This document shows positions 33,568 through 42,933 of a stretch of 64,000 nucleotides of DNA, piece after piece. The DNA is from Nocardia vulneris. GTDB taxonomy: Bacteria > Actinomycetota > Actinomycetes > Mycobacteriales > Mycobacteriaceae. The notes under the pieces were generated by a model. That model searched no databases. It was given only the letters and a program-made list of their open reading frames with translations, and was not told where the DNA came from. The DNA is taken from positions 186,001 to 250,000 of the forward strand of contig NZ_BDCI01000007.1 of the NCBI RefSeq assembly GCF_001613425.1, in the 5' to 3' direction. A program made the position numbers and the translations under genes. Within the stretch, counting starts at the first letter, position 1. Each line of letters begins with the position of its first letter.

Positions 33568-34101
33568 GTGTTCACCTTCGTCAGCGGCAACCTCGCCCTG
33601 GACTTCGCGGGCACGGTCAAGGCCCGCAGCACCACATTCGACGACGGCCTGCGCACCCCGGCCGACCTCGCCGACTGGTTCCGCGCCGCCGAACTGCTCG
33701 ACCGGGTATCCGACTGCGAGCCGGCCACCTTCGAACAGGCCGTGCGATTGCGCGAGGCCGCGTACCGGATGGCCGTGGCCAAAGCACACGGCGAAGGTTT
33801 CGCCGACCCGGACCGCCGGCTCGTCAACGAGCTCGCCAAAGGCGAAATCCCCATGCTCAACCTGCGACCCGACGGCACACTGCGCCGCTCCGGCGCACCC
33901 GCGACCGCACTCGCCGCGATCGCCCGTGCGGCGATCGAGCTCCTCGGCAGCCCCGCCACGGTGAAGGAGTGCGGCCGCGACGCATGCACCCGCCTCTACG
34001 TGGACGCCTCCCGCGGCGGCACCCGCCGCTGGTGCGATATGACCATTTGCGGCAACCGCGCCAAGAGCGCCGCCTTCCGTGCGCGGCACACCCCGGAATG
34101 A
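33568..34101 (+). CDS. CGNR zinc-finger (ABATE-domain) regulator
   Basis: A 177-residue protein from GTG 33568. The N-terminal stress-induced ABATE-type domain starts FVSGNLALDFAGTVKARS. The C-terminal zinc finger is complete: ECGRDACTRLYVDASRGGTRRWCDMTICGNRAKSAAFRARH, with Cys residues in C-x4-C and C-x4-C arrangement and the family's CGNR tetrad. Such proteins are putative one-component regulators. Divergent orientation and duplicated operator-like sites suggest that it controls itself and the EamA exporter. Confidence 0.92.
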   Translation: MFTFVSGNLALDFAGTVKARSTTFDDGLRTPADLADWFRAAELLDRVSDCEPATFEQAVRLREAAYRMAVAKAHGEGFADPDRRLVNELAKGEIPMLNLRPDGTLRRSGAPATALAAIARAAIELLGSPATVKECGRDACTRLYVDASRGGTRRWCDMTICGNRAKSAAFRARHTPE

Positions 34102-34214
34102 GGCACTGAGCAGCACGTTCGTCGGACATTCAGCTCACGTTGAGCCAGCTCGGCGATGGTGGAGCAGTCGCGCCCGCCGGGCGCGGCGATCCGCTGTGAA
34201 CTGGAGGAAACCGA

Positions 34215-34931
34215 ATGACCACCACCCCGAATGTGCTGCTCGTGCACGGCGCCTGGGCCGACGGCTCCGCGTGGAGCAAGGTGATCGAGCGCCTGCACGA
34301 CCGGGGTCTGGGCACCGTGCTCGCCAGCCAGCTGCCGCTGCGCGGCTTCGCCGAGGACGTCGCCACGGTCACCCGCGACCTGGACACCCTGACCGGGCCG
34401 ACGCTGCTGGTCGGCCACTCCTACGGCGGCGCCGTGATCAGCCAGGCGGGGGCGGGACGCTCGGACGTCAGCGGGCTGGTGTTCGTCGCCGCTTTCACCC
34501 CGCACGCCGGGCAGTCCGCGTTCCAGCTCAACCAGGAATTCGGCCAGGACCTCGCCAGCGGCGCCGACCTGGTGAACATCGGTGCGGCCGAGACGCCGGA
34601 GCTGATCATCGCCCGCGACCGCTACCACGCCGACTTCGCGGCCGACGCCGACCCGCGCGAAGCCGCCGTGCTCGCCGCCACTCAGAAGCCGACTTCGGTA
34701 CTGTCGCTTGCCGGTTCGGGCACCGCGACGCCCGCGTGGCAGACGCTGCGGCACAACACCTGGTACCAGATCTCCGAGCTGGATCAGATGATCCACCCCG
34801 ACCTCGAGACCAAGATGGCCTATCAGGTGGCCACCGAGGACCACATCGTGTCGCTGGCGACCAGCCACGCCTCGATGATCACCCAGCCGGACGCGATCGC
34901 CGATCTCATCGTGCGGGCCGCCGCCGGGTGA
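34215..34931 (+). CDS. Alpha/beta-fold hydrolase
   Basis: A 238-residue soluble hydrolase starting at ATG 34215 with CTGGAGGAAA upstream. The oxyanion segment LLVHGAWADGSAW, the nucleophile elbow GHSYGG and a C-terminal His (SLATSHASMI) form the expected triad with an Asp in between. Closest in style to the salicylate-esterase/EstC-like actinobacterial hydrolases. The substrate is unknown. It faces the large AfsR-type gene, with 13 bases between their stops. Confidence 0.88.
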   Translation: MTTTPNVLLVHGAWADGSAWSKVIERLHDRGLGTVLASQLPLRGFAEDVATVTRDLDTLTGPTLLVGHSYGGAVISQAGAGRSDVSGLVFVAAFTPHAGQSAFQLNQEFGQDLASGADLVNIGAAETPELIIARDRYHADFAADADPREAAVLAATQKPTSVLSLAGSGTATPAWQTLRHNTWYQISELDQMIHPDLETKMAYQVATEDHIVSLATSHASMITQPDAIADLIVRAAAG

Positions 34932-34944
34932 ACCGGGAGTCCGG

Positions 34945-37900
34945 TCAGTCGGCGGCCGCCGGGGGCGTCTGGGTGTCGATCAGGTCGAGATACCTTGTCG
35001 CGCCCATGCTTTCCGCCAGATGCCGAGCTTCCTGGCGCAGCGCCGGAGCGGCTTCGGGCCGGGCCGCGGCGAGTTCGAGCAGCGCAGGGACCAGTTCGAC
35101 CGGTGAGCCGTAACGACGCAGCTGCTCGACCGCCCGGCTCAGCAGTTCCGCGTCGACGCCACCGGGCGCCGCCGCGGCCATCGCACGCAGCGCCCGGCCG
35201 AGCGTCGCCGGGGTGTCCCATCGTTGCGCGAGTTCGTATTCCGCGGCCGCGAGCTCCGTGGCCCGGGCCCGTTCGCCGAGCCCTACCAGTGCCAGCGCAG
35301 CGGAACTGCGCCACGGAATATGCGCCGGATTACTGATGCCCACCGCGCCGACCCGGCGACCGCAATCCAGGAAGTGCGCCACCGCTTGACGCGAATCTCC
35401 TTGTGCCGCACAGAGCATGCCCCTGACGTGGAGGACGACGGTCCACTCCCAGGTTTCCGGATTCGCCTGCTCGGCGACGCTGTCGAGCCGGCGTTGCGCC
35501 TCATCGAGCCGGCCGAGACCCAGCAGCGCGTGCGCATACTGGGCGACCAATGCCAGTGGCGGCCGGATGGATTCGTCGTCGAGCACCCCGACGGTCGGCG
35601 CGAGCACACGCAGCGCCGCGCGGTACTCACCGCAGCGCAGCAGCACTTCCGAGTGCAGGATCAGGCGATAGACGTCGATGGTGCCGAAATGATGCTCCCT
35701 CGGTTGGGCGCTGAGCTGTTTCGCCAGCGCCAGATCGCCCGACCACATCGACAGGTGCGCGAGCAGCCCGACCAGTTGCTGCGGCAACGCCGCCCAGCCT
35801 CGGGCCGGATCCGCCTCCGCGGGAAAACGCGCGAGTGTTTCGCGCGCGGAGTACCGGACACCGAAGGCGTCGTCCCAGGTCAGCACGGCCGTGCTGATCT
35901 GATCGGCCACCCCTGCCGTGCGCAACCGCGCGACGAACCCACGCCAGCTTGCTGCGGTCAACCCGGCGACGGCCCAGGCGGCGGCGCGAATATCCTGTGC
36001 CGCCACCGGATCTCGCTGTTCGGTCTCCGCGAGCACGGCATCGAGCAATGTCATCGCGGCCGCCGCCTGCCAGCGGGTCGACATGGTCCAGGTCAGCGGG
36101 ATGAGCGCGCTCGGCGCGACGCCGCGTTCGCGCTGACTGTGCAGCGCCTCCTCCAGGTGTGCGCGCGCCGCCGCCGGATTGGTCCACAGCTCCAGCTGGC
36201 CCAGGCGCACCAGGATGTCGTCGCGGCCGGCGGGCGCGGTGATCCGCAACGCGGCCGCCAATTGCCGTACCGCATCCGGAATCAGCCCCTGGCGCAGACA
36301 CTCTTCCGCGGCGTCGAGCAGCACCACGGTCCAGCGCGCGTACTTCGCGCCGACCAGATCGTGCAGAATAGCGGCGACCTGCCGCGCCGAATACCCGGCA
36401 CTGCGCGCCTGTTCGGCCGCGGCGATCCGGAACCGGTCGGCGTCCTCGCGGCGGCACAGCCAGCGAATCGTGTTGCCGATCAGCGGATGCTGAAACACCG
36501 GCGGCGACACCGCCGCCAGAATGCCGGTGGCGGAGAGCAATGCACAGCGATGCCGCACCTCGCTCACCGGTTCGGCACACGCGGCGGCAAGGATTTCGAG
36601 GCTCGGCTCGACCTCCTGCAACACGGCGAGCGCGCGCAGCATGACCACTCCGCGCGGCGCGTAGCGGCCGAGCAGTCGGCTGATCGACCGCGAATAGCAG
36701 CCTTCGGGCAGGAATTCCGGGATCCGGCCGGGATCGCGCATAGCCAGCAGATCCGCGATCAGCGCACCCGCCAGCAGCGGAATGCCGGCCGTCGCCCGCT
36801 GGATCTCGGCGGCCAGGCCCGGCGGGCAGAGCATGCCGGTGCGCTGTTCGTACAGGCCCTCGATCGCGGGGACGCTCAACCCGCTCAGTCGCAGAATCGC
36901 GACGGCGGGCGGCTCCAGTCGCCCGTGCAACGCGAGAACCGCAGGCTCCCAAGCACGTTCGTCCAAGGCAAGGATCAGCAGCACCGGCATGCGGCGCAAC
37001 CGGGGCGCCGCCGCGGCCAGCACGCGCGCGGATCGCTCGTCCATCAGATCTGCGCCGTCCACCACGACGACCAGCGGTGCGGTGGCAGCGGCAGCTTCGA
37101 CCAGACTGGCGCACAACGCTGCTGCCGCCTGAGCGTCGGTCTGGGCGGGCGCGAGCGCGGTCTCCGCCAGCTCGGCGATCAGCCCCAACGGCGGCGCGAC
37201 ATCCCACGGCGGCGTCAGATCGATCCGCCGCACCCCGGCGAACCGCCGCGCCACCTCGTCGAGCAACTGCGTTTTGCCGAACCCGGGCAACCCCGAGATC
37301 ACCAGCAGCCCACCGCTCCCCGTCGCCGCCCGCTCAACCCACGCACCGATCTGCGCCAGCTCCCACGCCCGCTCGAACACCACGGGTGCCGCCGGATCGA
37401 TCCCGGCCCACCCACGTTGCGCCCCACCCGAGGTCGGGTAGGCCGCTCCGACGGTCGGATCGACCGAACCAGCGGGCGAATGCGCCCACCCCCCAGCCGG
37501 ATACACCGAGCCCGCACCAGCATTCGGCCCACCCGACGTCGGATGTGCCGAGCCCGCATCCGGGTACGCCGAAGCCGTGGTCGGGGCCATCGCCGCGGCA
37601 GGCAGTTGCGCGGGCTCCGCTGACGTCCGCCTCGACGTGGCGGACGAATCCGCGGGCCGCCCTGATGGTTTCGGAGCATCCGGCGGGCGGCGCGCCCAAT
37701 CTGCGGTCAGGTGGGCCGAATCCAGGCGTGAGCGGTCCGTGTCTGTTGCCGCTCCGGCGGGCTCGGTTCCGGATGCTGAACGTGGTGGCTTCGCTGCCCG
37801 CTCGGCCGAATCCACAGTTGAGGATCCGGCCGAATGCACCGGTGGCGAGGCAGGCGGTGCCGTGGGTTCCGGCCACAGGGTGGATACGATGCCGAAACGC

Positions 37901-38790
37901 TCTGCCGTGCCGGTGCGCGGCGAGTTGGACGCGATCGCTTCTCGCGGGATCACAGGGGGCGGAGGTAGATCGGAGGGTTCTGCGCCAGAAAGGATTTGCT
38001 CATGCAGCCGACGTAGCTCCGGCCCTGGTTCCACGCCGAGTTGATCCACCAGCAGGTTGCGGGTTTCCCGGTAGACCTCGAGCGCTTCGGACTGGCTGCC
38101 GCGCGCGTACAGTGCGCGCATCAGCACGGCGCGCGGGCGTTCCCGCAACGGATGTTCGGCGGTGAGTACGCGCAGCCGATCGATCACCTCGTCGGAACGC
38201 CCCAGTGCCACAGCGACATCCAGGCTGTCCTCCAGCACGGCGAGCCGTCGCTCGGCGAGCGCCACCCGCTGCCGCTGCGCGAAGGGGCCGGGCAGACCGG
38301 TCAAGGGCTCACCGGCGTAGAGCGCGAGCGCGCGCGTGTAGCGGTCTTCGGCGCGAACCAGGTCGCCCGCTTCGCGCGCCCGGCTCGCCTCGCCGACCAG
38401 TCGGTCGAAGACGCCGAGGTCGACCTGTTCGTCATCGATCCGCAGCTGGTAGCCGCCGTGGCCGGACAGCAGCACGGTCGGCGGGGTGCGCGGCGGACGA
38501 TCGGGCTCGAGCACTCGCCGCAGCGCGGAGACATAGGTCTGGATCACGCCGACGCCACTGGCCGGCGGCACACCGTCGTACAGCGCCGCGAGCAGGCTGT
38601 CCGCCGAAACCCATTGCCGGCGGCGGAAAGCCAGCACGCTCAGCACGGCCCGACGCTGCGGCGGGCCCAGCGGCAGGACCTGGTCCCCGCGGTGCGCTTC
38701 GACTCCGTTGAGCAGCGTCAATCGAACGACGGATGGCGGGTGCGCGCCCGTGTCCACCTGATCCATCCGTACTTCACCGTCCTGCTCCAT
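34945..38790 (-). CDS. Large AfsR/SARP-type regulator with STAND-like ATPase and TPR-like region
   Basis: About 1281 residues from ATG 38790 (TTG 38796 and ATG 38766 are possible). Residues about 20-120 form the OmpR-type DNA-binding domain (GVEAHRGDQVLPLGPPQRRAVLSVLAFRR), then the BTAD region to about 270 (VLMRALYARGSQSEALEVYRETRNLLVDQLGVEPGPELRRLHEQIL). A low-complexity 200-residue linker carries degenerate repeats of the type SAYPxAGSAHPTSGG. The ATPase has GLPGFGKTQ and VVVVDGADLMD. The remaining 700 residues are helical repeats. Such proteins activate secondary metabolism or adjacent genes. No obvious target operon lies beside it. Confidence 0.88.
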   Translation of the reverse strand: MEQDGEVRMDQVDTGAHPPSVVRLTLLNGVEAHRGDQVLPLGPPQRRAVLSVLAFRRRQWVSADSLLAALYDGVPPASGVGVIQTYVSALRRVLEPDRPPRTPPTVLLSGHGGYQLRIDDEQVDLGVFDRLVGEASRAREAGDLVRAEDRYTRALALYAGEPLTGLPGPFAQRQRVALAERRLAVLEDSLDVAVALGRSDEVIDRLRVLTAEHPLRERPRAVLMRALYARGSQSEALEVYRETRNLLVDQLGVEPGPELRRLHEQILSGAEPSDLPPPPVIPREAIASNSPRTGTAERFGIVSTLWPEPTAPPASPPVHSAGSSTVDSAERAAKPPRSASGTEPAGAATDTDRSRLDSAHLTADWARRPPDAPKPSGRPADSSATSRRTSAEPAQLPAAAMAPTTASAYPDAGSAHPTSGGPNAGAGSVYPAGGWAHSPAGSVDPTVGAAYPTSGGAQRGWAGIDPAAPVVFERAWELAQIGAWVERAATGSGGLLVISGLPGFGKTQLLDEVARRFAGVRRIDLTPPWDVAPPLGLIAELAETALAPAQTDAQAAAALCASLVEAAAATAPLVVVVDGADLMDERSARVLAAAAPRLRRMPVLLILALDERAWEPAVLALHGRLEPPAVAILRLSGLSVPAIEGLYEQRTGMLCPPGLAAEIQRATAGIPLLAGALIADLLAMRDPGRIPEFLPEGCYSRSISRLLGRYAPRGVVMLRALAVLQEVEPSLEILAAACAEPVSEVRHRCALLSATGILAAVSPPVFQHPLIGNTIRWLCRREDADRFRIAAAEQARSAGYSARQVAAILHDLVGAKYARWTVVLLDAAEECLRQGLIPDAVRQLAAALRITAPAGRDDILVRLGQLELWTNPAAARAHLEEALHSQRERGVAPSALIPLTWTMSTRWQAAAAMTLLDAVLAETEQRDPVAAQDIRAAAWAVAGLTAASWRGFVARLRTAGVADQISTAVLTWDDAFGVRYSARETLARFPAEADPARGWAALPQQLVGLLAHLSMWSGDLALAKQLSAQPREHHFGTIDVYRLILHSEVLLRCGEYRAALRVLAPTVGVLDDESIRPPLALVAQYAHALLGLGRLDEAQRRLDSVAEQANPETWEWTVVLHVRGMLCAAQGDSRQAVAHFLDCGRRVGAVGISNPAHIPWRSSAALALVGLGERARATELAAAEYELAQRWDTPATLGRALRAMAAAAPGGVDAELLSRAVEQLRRYGSPVELVPALLELAAARPEAAPALRQEARHLAESMGATRYLDLIDTQTPPAAAD

Positions 38791-39011
38791 CACCAACCCG
38801 ACCAGAGTAAGCGGACCAGCACCATTTCACTTGATGGCGATTTCGCGGGTGCGCAGGCCCCGTGCTACCGGTCCGCGACCAGCTCGGACCAGGCCCGCAC
38901 CACCTGAGCTGGATATTCGGCAAGCCACAGGCAACCACCGGACAACCACCGGCGCGTGGTGCCTCGAACCAGCCGGTGACGCACTTCGCAGTGCCCACTG
39001 CGCCCGAACGC

Positions 39012-40409
39012 TCAGGCCGGGATCAACTCACCCGGTGCGAACCGCGGCACCGGCGGCTGCACCGGACGCGAACCCCGCGGCACCGCACGCAGGAAAAGGA
39101 AGAACAGTGCGACCAGCAATACGGCCCGGCCCCACACCCCGAACTGGACGACCTTCTCCATCGTCTCGTAGGGACGACCCGAACCCAGCGCGTAGAAGTA
39201 TCGGAACACACCGATACCGACGGCCGCGTCGGCCACCAGATACGCCCCGATCAGCGACCACGGCACCTCGAGCAGCACCAGGAACGGCACCAGCCACAAC
39301 GTGTACTGCGGTGAGTGCACCTTGTGGAACAGCAGGAACGCGCACAGCATCGCGCCGCTCACCGCGACCCACGGGAACACGCCCGTCCTGAGATACCGCT
39401 TCCAGCCCAGCCACATCGCCAGCGCGAACGCGGCGAGCACCAGCGTCGGCGACGCGAACGACACGACCTCCTGGAACACCGCCTCGCCGCCGGTGTCGTG
39501 CTCGAACAACGGCCGAAGTCCCCAGTACCAGATGGAATTCGTGGTGATGTCGGCCTGCCGCAACTGCTGGAAGGTGATCGACGCCCGCCAGCCCTCGTAG
39601 CCGGCGACGGCGAACGGCAGGTTCACCACGACCACGGTGGCGACGGCCGCGGCGGCGGTCAGCAGCGCGCCGCGCACGTCCAGACCGCGCGGCCGCGCTC
39701 CCGGCTCGTCGCGGACCCGCTCGATGCCGCCGGTCAGCACATACGCCATCAGGGGCAGCACGAAGATCCCCGGATAGAGCTTGAAACAGAAGCCGAGTCC
39801 GAGCAGGATCGCGGCCAGAATTCCCCTGGTGCGCACCGAGTATCGGGTCAGCGTCGCCATCACGTAGACGGCCGCCACCGCGGTGCAGACCACCGGCAGT
39901 TCCCAGTTGTGGAAGGCATAGAGCACCAGCGGCGGTCCCGCCGCCCACAGCAGCGCCGCCCGCCCGGCGAGCCGGGCCAGCATCCACGCGGTCAGCAACG
40001 CGAACGGCGCGAGCAGCAGCGCCGAATGCCGCAGGAAGTCGGCATCATTGTGCGCGCCGATCGCGCCGAGCCAGATCACCGTGCCGCTGAGCACCGGATA
40101 CTCCACCGCGCCGCCGACCAGCGCGCCGTCGTCGGTGATACCGCCGTTGATATAGGGAAAGACGTGCTCGTTGATATCGCGGCCGAGCCAGAGGAACTGG
40201 ATGTCGGAATAACAGACCTCGGCATCCTTGCGGATCTCGAAGACCGCGCTGCGGCCGTCGGCCTGGAACGGCGCGCCCGCGCACCGCGCCTTGTTCGCAT
40301 ACGCGAGCGCGAGCGTGAGCCCGCACAGCACGAGTACGAACGCCGCCAACACCGCGCGCCGGCGCACCCGGCGCGCGATCAGGTCGCTGACGGCGAGTCC
40401 GGTCGGCAT
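39012..40409 (-). CDS. Second GT87/DUF2029-type membrane glycosyltransferase
   Basis: A 465-residue polytopic protein. ATG 40409 is chosen because AGGGTGG precedes it; the frame stays open to 40493. After the first span the external loop has AVFEIRKDAEVCYSDIQFLWLGRDINEHVFPYINGG, then AVEYPVLSGTVIWLGA, GLGFCFKLYPGIFVLPLM and FHKVHSPQYTLWLVPFLVLLE. These equal the motifs of the first copy at 13484 (EYPVLSG, KLYP, SPQYxLWLVP), so the two are paralogues. Predicted to use a polyprenyl-phospho-sugar to extend a lipoglycan or wall glycan outside the membrane. It lies directly upstream of, and divergent from, rpsF. Confidence 0.86.
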   Translation of the reverse strand: MPTGLAVSDLIARRVRRRAVLAAFVLVLCGLTLALAYANKARCAGAPFQADGRSAVFEIRKDAEVCYSDIQFLWLGRDINEHVFPYINGGITDDGALVGGAVEYPVLSGTVIWLGAIGAHNDADFLRHSALLLAPFALLTAWMLARLAGRAALLWAAGPPLVLYAFHNWELPVVCTAVAAVYVMATLTRYSVRTRGILAAILLGLGFCFKLYPGIFVLPLMAYVLTGGIERVRDEPGARPRGLDVRGALLTAAAAVATVVVVNLPFAVAGYEGWRASITFQQLRQADITTNSIWYWGLRPLFEHDTGGEAVFQEVVSFASPTLVLAAFALAMWLGWKRYLRTGVFPWVAVSGAMLCAFLLFHKVHSPQYTLWLVPFLVLLEVPWSLIGAYLVADAAVGIGVFRYFYALGSGRPYETMEKVVQFGVWGRAVLLVALFFLFLRAVPRGSRPVQPPVPRFAPGELIPA

Positions 40410-40579
40410 GAGCACCACCCTAAGTGGATCGATACCGCTGTGCCCGCGTTCCCTCGCCGACGAGATCGATTTCAGTGGGAAAGGGCTGTTCATGTAGCCT
40501 TGTCGGGTTGCTGACGCAACGACCCTCCTGCCACGGAGAGCCCGTGGCCGTTTCCTAGTCCACAGGAGGTGATTGGTCC

Positions 40580-40867
40580 GTGCGTCATTACGAAGTGATG
40601 GTTATCCTCGATCCCAGTCTGGACGAGCGCACCGTTGGTCCGTCTCTCGAGACGATGCTCAACGTGGTTCGTACCGAGGGCGGCAAGGTCGACAAGGTCG
40701 ATATCTGGGGCCGTCGCCGGCTCGCCTACGAGATCGCCAAGCAGGCCGAAGGCATCTACGCGGTGGTCGATCTGACCGCGGAGCCCGCGACCGTGAGCGA
40801 ACTCGACCGCCAGCTCGGCCTGAACGAGTCGGTGCTGCGCACCAAGGTTCTGCGCCACGACAAGTAG
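40580..40867 (+). CDS. rpsF: 30S ribosomal protein bS6
   Basis: A 95-residue protein, starting [19 protein letters not shown], at GTG 40580 with the near-perfect anti-16S site CACAGGAGGTGAT. It contains the bS6 core ([25 protein letters not shown]). bS6 pairs with bS18 on the small subunit platform. First gene of the rpsF-ssb-rpsR-rplI operon, as in other actinobacteria. Confidence 0.98.
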   Translation: MRHYEVMVILDPSLDERTVGPSLETMLNVVRTEGGKVDKVDIWGRRRLAYEIAKQAEGIYAVVDLTAEPATVSELDRQLGLNESVLRTKVLRHDK

Positions 40868-40956
40868 GCCCGCAACCCTCGATTGCGTCGGGGCCTGTCT
40901 CTAGGCTCTAGCGCAACAGCGAGACGCGGACTGCGTACCCGAGCAGGAGGAACCAC

Positions 40957-41502
40957 ATGGCAGGCGACACGGTCATCACCGTCATCGGAAACTTGACGGC
41001 CGACCCCGAGCTTCGATTCACGCCCGCGGGAGCGGCGGTGGCGAACTTCACCGTCGCGTCGACACCCCGTGTGTTCGACCGTAATTCGAACGAATGGAAA
41101 GACGGCGAGGCGCTCTTCCTGCGCTGCAACATCTGGCGCGAAGCTGCCGAAAATGTCGCCGAAAGCCTGACCCGCGGTTCCCGAGTCATCGTGAGCGGCC
41201 GGCTCAAGCAGCGCTCCTACGAAACCCGCGAGGGTGAGAAGCGCACGGTCGTCGAGCTCGAGGTCGACGAGGTCGGTCCCTCGCTGCGCTACGCCACCGC
41301 GAAGGTCAACAAGACCAGCCGCGGCGGCGGTGGCGGCGGCTTCGGCGGCGGCAGTGGTTCCGGCGGCGGAGGCAACTTCGCGCCGGCCAACTCAGGTGGT
41401 GGCGGTGGGCGTTCCGGCGGTGCCGAGGACGACCCTTGGGGCAGTGCGCCCGCGGCAGGCTCCTTCGGGGGCGGCCGCATGGATGACGAACCGCCGTTCT
41501 GA
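40957..41502 (+). CDS. ssb: Single-stranded DNA-binding protein
   Basis: A 181-residue protein from ATG 40957 with GAGCAGGAGGAAC upstream. The OB fold covers residues 1-115 ([26 protein letters not shown], then [31 protein letters not shown]). A glycine-rich flexible linker follows and the acidic tip MDDEPPF, which recruits replication and repair partners, is intact. Its place between rpsF and rpsR is conserved. Confidence 0.98.
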   Translation: MAGDTVITVIGNLTADPELRFTPAGAAVANFTVASTPRVFDRNSNEWKDGEALFLRCNIWREAAENVAESLTRGSRVIVSGRLKQRSYETREGEKRTVVELEVDEVGPSLRYATAKVNKTSRGGGGGGFGGGSGSGGGGNFAPANSGGGGGRSGGAEDDPWGSAPAAGSFGGGRMDDEPPF

Positions 41503-41559
41503 CAACGGCTTTCATAGGTCCACCCCGCGTGGACCATCACTGATAACGGAGTAAAGACC

Positions 41560-41811
41560 ATGCCTAAAGCGCCCGCGCGCGAAAAGGTGCTCAAGAAGAA
41601 GGCTTGCGCGTTCTGCAAGGAAGCCAAGTCCGGAATCGTCAACATCGACTACAAGGACACGGCGCTGCTGCGTAAGTACGTCAGCGATCGCGGCAAGATC
41701 CGCGCCCGCCGCGTCACCGGCAACTGCGTGCAGCACCAGCGTGATATCGCGGTTGCCGTCAAGAACTCGCGTGAGGTCGCTCTGCTGCCTTACGTGTCGA
41801 CGGCTCGCTGA
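41560..41811 (+). CDS. rpsR: 30S ribosomal protein bS18
   Basis: An 83-residue protein from ATG 41560 with CGGAGTAAAG upstream. It starts [19 protein letters not shown] and has the zinc-type Cys pattern (CAFC near the N-terminus and a Cys in RRVTGNC), so it is the zinc-binding (C+) form. The ending [14 protein letters not shown] is typical. Some relatives carry a second, zinc-free copy elsewhere; none is in this window. Confidence 0.97.
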   Translation: MPKAPAREKVLKKKACAFCKEAKSGIVNIDYKDTALLRKYVSDRGKIRARRVTGNCVQHQRDIAVAVKNSREVALLPYVSTAR

Positions 41812-41828
41812 GTAAGGGAGGCACGCAA

Positions 41829-42281
41829 ATGAAGTTGATTCTGACTGCAGACGTGGACAACCTCGGTGCGCCCGGCGACACCGTTGAGGTCAAGGACGGC
41901 TACGGCCGCAATTTCCTGCTGCCGCGCGGCCTGGCCATCGTGGCCAGCCGGGGCGCCGAGAAGCAGGTCGCGGGCATTCGCCGGGCGCAGGATGCCCGCC
42001 GGGTGCGCGACCTCGATCACGCCAACGAGCTGAAGCAGGCCATCGAGGGCCTGGAGTCGGTCTCGCTGTCGGTGAAGACCGCCGGCACCGGCAAGCTGTT
42101 CGGCTCGGTGACCCAGGCCGACGTCGCCGCGGCCATCAAGTCGGCCGGCGGCCCCGTGGTCGACAAGCGCAGCATCGAGCTGCCGAAGTCGCACATCAAG
42201 ACGGTCGGCAAGCACGTCGTCGTGGTGCACCTGCACCCCGATGTGGTGGCCAAGTTCGACCTGCAGGTCGCTGCCAGCTGA
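41829..42281 (+). CDS. rplI: 50S ribosomal protein bL9
   Basis: A 150-residue protein from ATG 41829 with AAGGGAGG upstream. The N-terminal RNA-binding domain has [36 protein letters not shown], then the long connecting helix and C-terminal domain ([16 protein letters not shown]). Last gene of the ribosomal/ssb operon. A terminator hairpin begins 15 bases later. Confidence 0.98.
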   Translation: MKLILTADVDNLGAPGDTVEVKDGYGRNFLLPRGLAIVASRGAEKQVAGIRRAQDARRVRDLDHANELKQAIEGLESVSLSVKTAGTGKLFGSVTQADVAAAIKSAGGPVVDKRSIELPKSHIKTVGKHVVVVHLHPDVVAKFDLQVAAS

Positions 42282-42295
42282 TTCGAGCACGTCCC

Positions 42296-42332
42296 GAAGA
42301 CCACTCCCGCGTTCGGCGCGGGGGTGGTCTTC
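42296..42332 (+). terminator. Terminator of the rpsF-rplI operon
   Basis: GAAGACCACTCCCGC pairs with GCGGGGGTGGTCTTC (one G-T pair) around a seven-base loop, 15 bases after rplI. Confidence 0.8.
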
Positions 42333-42813
42333 GCTGTGCGACGTCGGCCACTTTTATCGGTAACTGATTATTAGCTCGGCTCGCAGTCCTGCCAGATGGA
42401 ACGTTCTCGGCCGATCAGCGCTGGTCATCGCGGCGCCGAGCGGCTCCCCTGTGGATGACCGGAGAAACCGACCGGTGGCAATGTGATTCAGCTCATATCG
42501 GCCACCCTGGCCGTTACCTCAACACGCCCGGCTGTTCAACTTCCCCGACACGCCGCGACTTTGTTCATCCACACGTGGATAGCTCGGAAAATCCATATCT
42601 ATCTGCAGCTTCCCCCGCTATGACCTGGGTTTTCCCCAAGTTGTCCACAGGGGGTGCACACCGTTGGGTGAACAGTCCCCAACTTATCCACAGCTGTGTG
42701 CACATTCTGGTTTGATGGCCGCTTGTCGGACGCCTAGGTTCGTCGCTACAGCCCGTACAACCGGTCCCCCATGTCCGGAATCAGTGGATACCAAGACGGT
42801 AGCTGGCACCCGC
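42333..42813. promoter_or_regulatory. Non-coding region upstream of dnaB with DnaA-box-like sites
   Basis: A 480-base gap with no gene. It contains the consensus DnaA box TTATCCACA (42684-42692), a near-consensus TTGTCCACA (42641-42649), TCATCCACA (42565-42573), and the reverse of TCATCCACA (42450-42458). A small AT-rich patch (about 42351-42375, around TTTTATCGGTAACTGATTATTAG) stands out in the GC-rich sequence. The sites suggest DnaA binding, perhaps to control dnaB or to titrate DnaA. It is unlikely to be the replication origin because dnaA and dnaN are absent. Confidence 0.6.
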
Positions 42814-42859
42814 GGCGGCATTCGCCGGCGCCGCGGCGCCGGCCCGCTGCGCTGCCGCC
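42814..42859. repeat. GC-rich stem with a perfect 20-bp palindrome before dnaB
   Basis: GCCGGCGCCGCGGCGCCGGC (42824-42843) is a perfect palindrome, and flanking GGCGGCA (42814-42820) pairs with TGCCGCC (42853-42859), giving an extended stem about 75 bases before the dnaB start. It may be a terminator or an attenuator in the dnaB leader. Confidence 0.5.
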
Positions 42860-42933
42860 TCCGCGTGGGAGCCGGACAGTGGACCGAATCATCAATATGG
42901 TGAGCCCAGGTGGAGAAAGGACGGTCGAGCCGG

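Noticed and set aside
35224..37623. Forward open frame of about 799 codons
   Set aside because: Antisense to the AfsR-type regulator and dominated by Arg, Gln, Pro and Gly; no protein family recognised.
42450..42692. Chromosomal replication origin
   Set aside because: DnaA-box-like sites are present, but dnaA and dnaN are absent and the boxes are too few; the site lies before dnaB instead.
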